Shown: positions 32,456 to 37,334 of the stretch, piece after piece
Numbering within the stretch: the first letter of the stretch is position 1
Layout of the letters: the number at the start of each line of letters is the position of its first letter
The notes under the pieces: generated by a model
Database searches by the model: none
Told to the model about the DNA's origin: nothing
What the model saw: the letters and a program-made list of their open reading frames with translations, nothing else
Made by a program: the position numbers and the translations under genes
From: an uncultured bacterium
Lineage (GTDB): Bacteria; Bacillota; Clostridia; Lachnospirales; Lachnospiraceae
Length of the DNA stretch: 37,334 nucleotides
Assembly: GCA_905215625.1 (NCBI GenBank)
Contig: CAJMQQ010000025.1
Span: 1-37,334, forward strand
Reading direction: 5' to 3'

Positions 32456-33030
32456 AAAACAGAGTCATTACCATCAGCCGCGAGTTTGGCAGCGGCGGAC
32501 GCACCATCGGCAAGAAGACAGCGGAAAAGCTGGGTATCCCGTGCTATGACGCGGAAATCATTCAAGCGATGGCAAAGGAAACCGGCTTTGCACCGGACTA
32601 TGTGAAGGAGGCCGGAGAATATGCCCCCGGCAGCTTTCTTTCCGCCGCGTTTTCCAACCGGATGTTTGGGCCCACCAATGAGGATATTCTGTGGGATCAT
32701 CAGTGCAATATCATCACTGAGCTTGCTGAAAAAGGGCCCTGCGTCATTGTCGGGCGCTGCGCCGACTACATCTTGCAGGACACGTCGGACTGCTTGAAGG
32801 TCTTTATCCATGCGGATATAGCGTTCCGCGCCAAACGTATCGTCGAGATCTACGGTGAACAGGAGCAGTCTCCGGAGGAGCGCCTGCGTGACAAGGATAA
32901 GCGCCGTGCAGCTTATCACCGCTTCTACACCAACATGAAATGGGGTCACGCACAGAATTACCATCTGACGCTGGACAGCGGCGTGCTGGGGATCGATAAG
33001 TGCGTTGAGATCATCGCGGGACTGTTCTAA
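32452..33030 (+). CDS. Cytidylate-kinase-like family protein (paralogue 2)
   Basis: 192 aa, same family as the gene at 11345: VITISREFGSGGRTIGKKTA, IPCYDAEII, GPCVIVGRCADYILQ, and HAQNYHLTLDSGVLGIDKC. The ATG overlaps the MATE stop (ATGA), so it is translationally coupled to the pump. It may phosphorylate a small molecule related to the pump's cargo, or have a regulatory role; neither is shown. GC-rich like the MATE gene. Confidence 0.88.
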   Translation: MKNRVITISREFGSGGRTIGKKTAEKLGIPCYDAEIIQAMAKETGFAPDYVKEAGEYAPGSFLSAAFSNRMFGPTNEDILWDHQCNIITELAEKGPCVIVGRCADYILQDTSDCLKVFIHADIAFRAKRIVEIYGEQEQSPEERLRDKDKRRAAYHRFYTNMKWGHAQNYHLTLDSGVLGIDKCVEIIAGLF

Positions 33031-33055
33031 AAATAAGATTTCATAAAATAATCGT

Positions 33056-33084
33056 TTGAAATTATCTTTAAATTCTGTTAAAAT
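33056..33084 (+). promoter_or_regulatory. Promoter of the small-protein gene
   Basis: TTGAAA (33056-33061), 17-nt spacer, TAAAAT (33079-33084), start expected near 33091, about 140 nt before the ATG. Confidence 0.6.
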
Positions 33085-33090
33085 ATAAAC

Positions 33091-33230
33091 ATATCTAAGA
33101 AATCACGGGAGTGCATCCGGTGCAGTGAGCGTCGACGGCAGACGGGCGCTTACAAGCTGTTTGTTCACTGATCATCTCTCTGAAAAGAGCATCCGCTCTG
33201 ACCGGACGGAGGCTGAGGGAGGTGAAATAA
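33091..33230 (+). promoter_or_regulatory. Structured 5' leader of the small-protein gene (unknown element)
   Basis: GC-rich, non-coding-looking 140 nt. Pairings: TGCA-TCCGG-TGCA (33112-33124), CAGTGA (33123-33128) with TCACTG (33165-33170) enclosing AGCG/CGCT, and AGAGC-ATCC-GCTCT (33186-33199). The first two are mutually exclusive, which would permit switching. No known riboswitch consensus was recognised. Confidence 0.4.
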
Positions 33231-33479
33231 ATGAAACGTGTAAAGGCAGCGTGCATCCTGCAAACACTGGTGTTTGCACAAAAGGACGATTGCGGCATGA
33301 CTCGTGAGGAGCAGCTTAAAGCCAACCGCGACGAAGTGATCCGCTACAAGACAACAATGGACAGAAGCCGCACCCGGTATCAGATTACCGAGGAAACGGA
33401 ACAGGCCGACGGCTCTGTGCTTATCCGTATCAGAAAGCAGTATAACGACAAAGCCGATGTAAGCGAATACTTTAACTAA
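33231..33479 (+). CDS. Small protein of unknown function following the MATE/kinase pair
   Basis: 82 aa: MKRVKAACILQTLVFAQKDD, then a charged helix (MTREEQLKANRDEVIRYKTT) and a beta-rich end (YQITEETEQADGSVLIRIRK, YNDKADVSEYF). Strong GAGGGAGGTGAAATAA ribosome site. No signal peptide; the N-terminal stretch is only mildly hydrophobic, so cytosolic. It resembles short hypothetical proteins I associate with Clostridia, but I cannot name the family. It has its own promoter and leader and shares the GC-rich composition of the MATE module. Confidence 0.75.
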   Translation: MKRVKAACILQTLVFAQKDDCGMTREEQLKANRDEVIRYKTTMDRSRTRYQITEETEQADGSVLIRIRKQYNDKADVSEYFN

Positions 33480-33507
33480 CGCCAGGACAGAGACCGCTTT
33501 TCAACTG

Positions 33508-33538
33508 ACGGCTCCTTGATTTTTCAAGGAGCCGTTTT
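33508..33538 (+). terminator. Terminator of the small-protein gene
   Basis: ACGGCTCCTTGA-TTTT-TCAAGGAGCCGT perfect hairpin followed by TTT. Closes the MATE module. Confidence 0.8.
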
Positions 33539-33556
33539 CATGTGCGCTCAAGTACA

Positions 33557-33606
33557 AAGAGAGCTGCTGCTCCGGCAGGAAATCCTGCCTTCGCAACAGC
33601 TCTCTT
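33557..33606 (-). terminator. Probable terminator of the wall-repeat protein gene
   Basis: Outer arms AAGAGAGCTG (33557-33566) / CAGCTCTCTT (33597-33606) and inner GGCAGG-AAAT-CCTGCC (33574-33589). It lies about 40 nt behind the minus-strand stop; T-runs are short on both sides, so it may act in either direction. Confidence 0.55.
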
Positions 33607-33642
33607 ATTTTAGAAATTAGAACGTGATTAATTCGGTTGGAA

Positions 33643-35238
33643 TTAGTCTTGATCTGCCTTCTTAGTTGCAACGTAGTTCTTTACGCTGAACTTAACGCCA
33701 TCAACTTCTACAGTGGAAGCATTTTTCTTAACAGTACCATTGCTGTTAACAATTACAGTACCGCCATTCTTTAAGCTCTCGATAACCTTACCGGACTCGT
33801 CTAAAATAGGTCCAGTAACATCCTTAAGCTCATATTTGCTGCCATCCTCGGCTTCAAGACGCTTACCATCTTCACCGTAGATGCTGCCCTTTACTAAACG
33901 GTTGGTGTAAGCCTGGCCGTTCTTCTGGAAGTAATAGGTATACTTATCGCCTTCATCATCGATGGTCTGCTTACCGGTCATCATCTGGCCTTCGCCGGAA
34001 CCATCTTCGGTGCTGAAATAGTAGATACCAGCCTCTAAGGTTCTGCCGCCTTCACGCAGTACAACGCCTGGTTCTTCATTACCCTCTTTGTCTGTAAAAT
34101 GAATACCGGTAATTTCTCTTAAACCAGTAACCATACGGCCGTCCTCATCGAATAAGTAGGTCTTATTCTTGATAACTTTAGCAGCTACGTCATGCGCAAT
34201 GCTTCCTTCATCTAATACTTTTTCAGCATCTGCATTATAATCCCGATCAACTTCCATCTTACCTTCAACATTCTTTTTGAATGTCTTGGTATCTTTTGCA
34301 CGATCGTTGAATGCTTCGCCCTTGTTGTTTAAGTAGAACCAGTACTGATCGCCTTCCTCATTAGCGTCATCTGGATCGTATGCGTAAATCCAGCCAGTTC
34401 TTCTATGTCCGATAGAATCGGTGTAGAATGCGTCTGCATCAGATGCAATCGCACCAGTGCTGTCAGAGATACCTGGAGTACCCTGTACCCACTTGTCATC
34501 CATTGCACCAGTTGAATCGAAGGTATAATACTTGCCATTAATATACTTGGTTGTGCCTCTTGCCGCACGGCCGTTGGAACCGAACCAGAACCATGCCTCA
34601 TCCTCAAACGGGTTAGCCTCAGAGAAGTCGTCTTCATCTTCATCATCTTTCTCTAAGTACTGCCAGCCAAGATATGCCCATCCTTCGTTCTCATCACCGA
34701 AGTAATATTTATACTCTTTCTGGCTTACTCCTAATGTAATCTTCTGCCATCCGCTTAACATATGGCCATCTTCATCAAATGCGAAGGTTCCCTTCTTCTC
34801 CATGTTCTGGCCGTAAGGAATGTTGGTGAATACCTTCTTGCTGTCCTCGCCTCTCTTAGCCTTACCGTCAGATCCAAAGTAGTACCAGATGGTAGAAACA
34901 TCTTCCTGATCTGCGCACTCGTTGTCATCTGCGTTATCTACAGATACCCAGGTGTTGGTAACCTTAGCGCCGTTAGCGTCTACATAGTACTTATCATCGT
35001 TAGAACCAGAGATTACGATGGTATCTTTTGCCATGTATCCGTCGCTGTCTAAGTAGAACCAGTTGGAACCGCTCTTCTTCCAGGTATCAGTTACTTTGTC
35101 GCCGTCCTTGTCAAGGTATACCCAGTCCTCGCCTTCCTGCTCCCAGTGAGCAGTTCCTGCGAAAGAGGTCATGGATGCACCGATAGCGAACAGAGCTGCT
35201 GCAGATAATACAGCAACTAATTTAGTCTGCTTTCTCAT
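33643..35238 (-). CDS. Secreted protein with choline-binding-like wall repeats
   Basis: 531 aa from the ATG at 35238 (MRKQTKLVAVLSAAALFAIG, signal peptide cut near TSFAG); a longer in-frame start is unlikely because the AAGGAG ribosome site lies within it. The body is built of about 20-aa aromatic/Gly repeats of the CW_binding_1 type (WVYLDKDGDKV, NWFYLDSDGYM, WYYFGSDGKA, YYTFDSTGAM, YWFYLNNKGEA, TYLFDEDGRMVTG) separated by acidic inserts such as EKDDEDEDDF. No enzyme domain is evident, so it is a wall-bound structural, adhesin-like or lysin-accessory protein. Divergent from two site-specific recombinases. Confidence 0.88.
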   Translation of the reverse strand: MRKQTKLVAVLSAAALFAIGASMTSFAGTAHWEQEGEDWVYLDKDGDKVTDTWKKSGSNWFYLDSDGYMAKDTIVISGSNDDKYYVDANGAKVTNTWVSVDNADDNECADQEDVSTIWYYFGSDGKAKRGEDSKKVFTNIPYGQNMEKKGTFAFDEDGHMLSGWQKITLGVSQKEYKYYFGDENEGWAYLGWQYLEKDDEDEDDFSEANPFEDEAWFWFGSNGRAARGTTKYINGKYYTFDSTGAMDDKWVQGTPGISDSTGAIASDADAFYTDSIGHRRTGWIYAYDPDDANEEGDQYWFYLNNKGEAFNDRAKDTKTFKKNVEGKMEVDRDYNADAEKVLDEGSIAHDVAAKVIKNKTYLFDEDGRMVTGLREITGIHFTDKEGNEEPGVVLREGGRTLEAGIYYFSTEDGSGEGQMMTGKQTIDDEGDKYTYYFQKNGQAYTNRLVKGSIYGEDGKRLEAEDGSKYELKDVTGPILDESGKVIESLKNGGTVIVNSNGTVKKNASTVEVDGVKFSVKNYVATKKADQD

Positions 35239-35303
35239 AATAAATGCACTCTCCTTTTTCATTTTGAATCTCTTTTCGAAATCCTTTTTTGCATTACGAG
35301 GCA

Positions 35304-35334
35304 ATTATACTTCTTATATGGGAAATTATCGCAA
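35304..35334 (-). promoter_or_regulatory. Probable promoter of the wall-repeat protein
   Basis: Minus-strand perfect TATAAT (35304-35309) with TTGCGA (35329-35334) at a long 19-nt spacing. A plus-strand TATAAT for the recombinase genes lies at about 35429-35434 without a clear -35. No inverted repeats longer than about 7 bp were found flanking either promoter. Confidence 0.45.
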
Positions 35335-35468
35335 GTTGGCGTCCTTTATAAACTGTAAAAAGCGGCATTATTTGGAAATTTCATATCTTTTTTCCCCGTT
35401 TCTCCGTAGTTTTTGTATTTATATCGTGTATAATAATCTGATAAGATGGCATAAAAGGGGGAATTTCT

Positions 35469-36323
35469 ATGGGCAGACGTGCAATTCAACACCTTTCGGA
35501 TTCTGATGGAAGTCAAGCGGACTTATCCGATTTCAGGGACTATCTGATCTTTCACAATATGGCAGACAGTACTATCCATGTCTACCTCTATGCCATTGAA
35601 CAGTTCTATTCTCTGTATTCACTTTTAAACAGCACGAACCTGCAGCTTTATAAAGTATACCTGCTGGAGCATTACAAACCTCAGACCGTCAACCTGCGGA
35701 TTCGCGCGGTCAACTGCTATTTAGAACACTTAGGGATTACTGATATGCGGATTACCATGATCCATATGCAGCAGAAAAATTATCTGGACAAAATCATCAG
35801 TGAGGCAGATTATGAATATTTAAAATCCTGTCTGAAACGAGATGGGGAACATCTTTACTATTTTGTCATCCGCTATATGGCCTGTACGGGAATGCGGGTC
35901 AGCGAACTGGTTCAGGTTACTACCTGTGATGTGTACCGCGGCTATAAGGATCTTTTTTCAAAAGGCAATAAATCCCGCCGTATTTTTATTCCTTCCCAGC
36001 TTCGTGACGATACGATGTCCTGGCTTGCCAGGGAGAGCCGCCCGGAAGGATACTTATTTCTCAACCGCTTCGGCGATCGGATTACCGCTGCCGGCATCAG
36101 AGGACAGCTAAAAAAGTTTGCCGCACGCTACGGGATGGATGTCAGCCTGGTTTTTCCCCATTCTTTCCGTCACCGTTTTGCAAAAAGCTTTATCGAACAT
36201 GGCGGCGATATTGCGATGCTGTCTGACCTATTAGGCCATGAAAGTATTGAAACCACTCGGATTTATCTGCGCCGTTCCAGCAGCGAACAAGCCAGAATGG
36301 TCAATGAAATTGTGGATTGGTAA
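35469..36323 (+). CDS. Tyrosine recombinase 1
   Basis: 284 aa, phage-integrase family. N-terminal SAM-like DNA-binding half to about 105; catalytic half with R in GMRVSEL, K in SKGNKSRRIF, H-xx-R in PHSFRHRFAK, then H in LLGHESIETT and the nucleophile Tyr in RIYLRRS. The complete RKHRHY set is present. AAGGGGGAATTTCT precedes the ATG. The stop lies 27 nt before the next recombinase. It cuts and rejoins DNA at specific sites; targets unknown. Confidence 0.93.
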   Translation: MGRRAIQHLSDSDGSQADLSDFRDYLIFHNMADSTIHVYLYAIEQFYSLYSLLNSTNLQLYKVYLLEHYKPQTVNLRIRAVNCYLEHLGITDMRITMIHMQQKNYLDKIISEADYEYLKSCLKRDGEHLYYFVIRYMACTGMRVSELVQVTTCDVYRGYKDLFSKGNKSRRIFIPSQLRDDTMSWLARESRPEGYLFLNRFGDRITAAGIRGQLKKFAARYGMDVSLVFPHSFRHRFAKSFIEHGGDIAMLSDLLGHESIETTRIYLRRSSSEQARMVNEIVDW

Positions 36324-36349
36324 CACCTTGCAGTAAGGAAGTTTTGATT

Positions 36350-37258
36350 ATGAATATAAATGATATGGATATAGAAGAAACTCTGTCAAGCTTTCAAGAA
36401 GATTTAAGGAAACACGGAATGTCCCAAAATACCATTATCTCCTACCTTTGTGCTGTCCGGCATTTTTTTATCAATTTTCCCACTCTTTCCGTTAAAAACC
36501 TCCAGGACTATCGAGAATTTTTAATGCTTCATTATCGTCCGGCAACGGTCAATGCCCGAATCAGCGCTATGAATCATTTTTTAGCCTTTTTCTTCCGGCA
36601 GTCAGACGCTTCTTCTGACTCCTATCTTTCCACAACATTTAATATTCCTGTCCCGGTGGCAGAGTCCCTTCCTGATGACTACCAGCTTCGCTCCGTCCGG
36701 ACACAGCAGAAATCCTACCTAGATTCTATCATTTCCCAGGAAGATTATGACCGACTGAAAGCCGGACTTTTGTCTGATCACAATATGGACTGGTATTTTT
36801 TAGTTCATTTTCTTGGTTCTACCGGTATACGGGTAGGGGAATTGGTGCAGGTAAAAGCGGAACATTTGCGAATCGGATATATGGATTTATGTTCCAAGGG
36901 TGGAAAAGTGCGCCGCATTTATTTTCCTGAGCAGTTATGCAAAGAGGCGCTCCCCTGGTATACTGCCAAAGGCAGAAAAAGCGGGTTTCTTTTTGTAAAC
37001 AAAAACGGGAAGCCCTTGACTCCCCGCTGGATTAATCTTCATTTAAAAGAGCTGGCCGCCAATTACGGAATCAATCCGGAAATGGTTTATCCCCATTCCT
37101 TCCGTCACCGCTTTGCCAAAAATTTTCTAAGTAAGTGCAATGACCTCTCCCTGCTGGCGGATTTGCTGGGCCATGAAAGCATCGAAACCACCCGAATCTA
37201 TCTGACCAAATCCACTGCCGAGCAGAGAGAAATTATTGATGAAATTGTTACGTGGTAG
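36350..37258 (+). CDS. Tyrosine recombinase 2 (paralogue of the first)
   Basis: 302 aa from the ATG at 36350 (AAGGAAG, 7 nt spacing); an in-frame ATG at 36317 overlapping the first gene lacks a ribosome site. Same architecture: R in GIRVGEL, K in SKGGKVRRIY, PHSFRHRFAKNF, LLGHESIETTRIYLTKS with Tyr. It shares whole blocks with recombinase 1 (QQKxYLDxIIS, PHSFRHRFAK, LLGHESIETTRIYL), so the pair arose by duplication and may act as a heterodimer, as XerC/XerD do. About 20 residues longer, with an insert around 85-108. Confidence 0.93.
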   Translation: MNINDMDIEETLSSFQEDLRKHGMSQNTIISYLCAVRHFFINFPTLSVKNLQDYREFLMLHYRPATVNARISAMNHFLAFFFRQSDASSDSYLSTTFNIPVPVAESLPDDYQLRSVRTQQKSYLDSIISQEDYDRLKAGLLSDHNMDWYFLVHFLGSTGIRVGELVQVKAEHLRIGYMDLCSKGGKVRRIYFPEQLCKEALPWYTAKGRKSGFLFVNKNGKPLTPRWINLHLKELAANYGINPEMVYPHSFRHRFAKNFLSKCNDLSLLADLLGHESIETTRIYLTKSTAEQREIIDEIVTW

Positions 37259-37282
37259 CACAGACGAATTATAACATTCAAA

Positions 37283-37334
37283 TTACCCCTTAACACCGCC
37301 GGCTGCAATACCGTCGATAAAGGAATCCTGAGCC
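37283..37334 (-). CDS. C-terminus of a carbohydrate ABC-transporter permease (partial)
   Basis: The last 16 full codons plus stop are visible, reading AQDSFIDGIAAGGVKG. The ending (F-x-x-G-x-x-x-G-x-V-K-G) is characteristic of MalG/LacG-type sugar permeases. The rest lies beyond the window edge. Confidence 0.6.
   Translation of the reverse strand, partial: AQDSFIDGIAAGGVKG

Noticed and set aside
33643..35304. Wall-repeat protein start at 35304, 22 residues longer.
   Set aside because: It would put charged residues before the signal peptide, coincide with the -10 element, and place the ribosome site inside the coding region.
35239..35468. Invertible promoter between the wall-repeat gene and the recombinases.
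   Set aside because: Only a 7-bp inverted match (ATTATAC/GTATAAT), explained by two opposing -10 elements, was found; too short to call an inversion site.

Overview
The window looks like chromosomal DNA of an anaerobic Gram-positive gut-type Clostridia, most likely Lachnospiraceae. This is inferred from protein style only: SLH and choline-binding-like wall repeats, a feoA-feoA-feoB iron operon with a small Cys-rich FeoB partner, lrgAB, RelQ, AGGAGG-type ribosome sites and TTGACA/TATAAT promoters. No rRNA or tRNA was seen, so the species cannot be fixed.

Left part (1-8.9 kb), accessory in character: the 3' 6.3 kb of a giant secreted surface protein (Ig/MBG-like modules, Cys-rich mini-modules, three SLH domains and a wall-binding tail), a small XRE regulator, and a complete group IIC intron (about 6994-8906) inserted just behind the galK terminator.

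Middle (9-21 kb), housekeeping and metal homeostasis: galK; a YhcC-type radical SAM protein convergent with a cytidylate-kinase-like protein; a ferrous iron operon (feoA2, feoA1, feoB, Cys-rich membrane protein) facing a short DtxR-like repressor, with three copies of a TTAG-N6-CTAA palindrome at the points expected for iron control; a Zn-sensor-like ArsR gene with an HMA metal chaperone; lrgA-lrgB with a PAP2 phosphatase; a GNAT enzyme; relQ; a palindrome-dense intergenic element; a tiny Ser/Asn/Lys-rich protein; and a secreted SH3-NlpC/P60 hydrolase.

Right-centre (21-30.7 kb), core metabolism: ftsH divergent from a marR gene across a palindrome-rich promoter region, then a minus-strand run leuB-ilvD-ilvB-serC-serA joining branched-chain amino acid and serine synthesis. 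ilvN and ilvC are not in the window.

Right end (30.8-37.3 kb), accessory: a GC-richer module holding a MATE efflux gene translationally coupled to a second cytidylate-kinase-like gene, then a small conserved-looking protein with its own promoter and structured leader. The MATE leader carries two tandem terminators and a 14-codon reading frame running into the second one, which looks like an attenuation switch. Next come a secreted wall-repeat protein and, divergent from it, two overlapping paralogous tyrosine recombinases, an arrangement that recalls phase-variation loci. The window closes with the last codons of a sugar ABC-transporter permease.

The best candidates for undescribed biology are the double-terminator leader of the MATE/kinase module, the recombinase pair beside a surface protein, the structured leader before the small protein at 33.2 kb, and the palindromic element at 19.8 kb.
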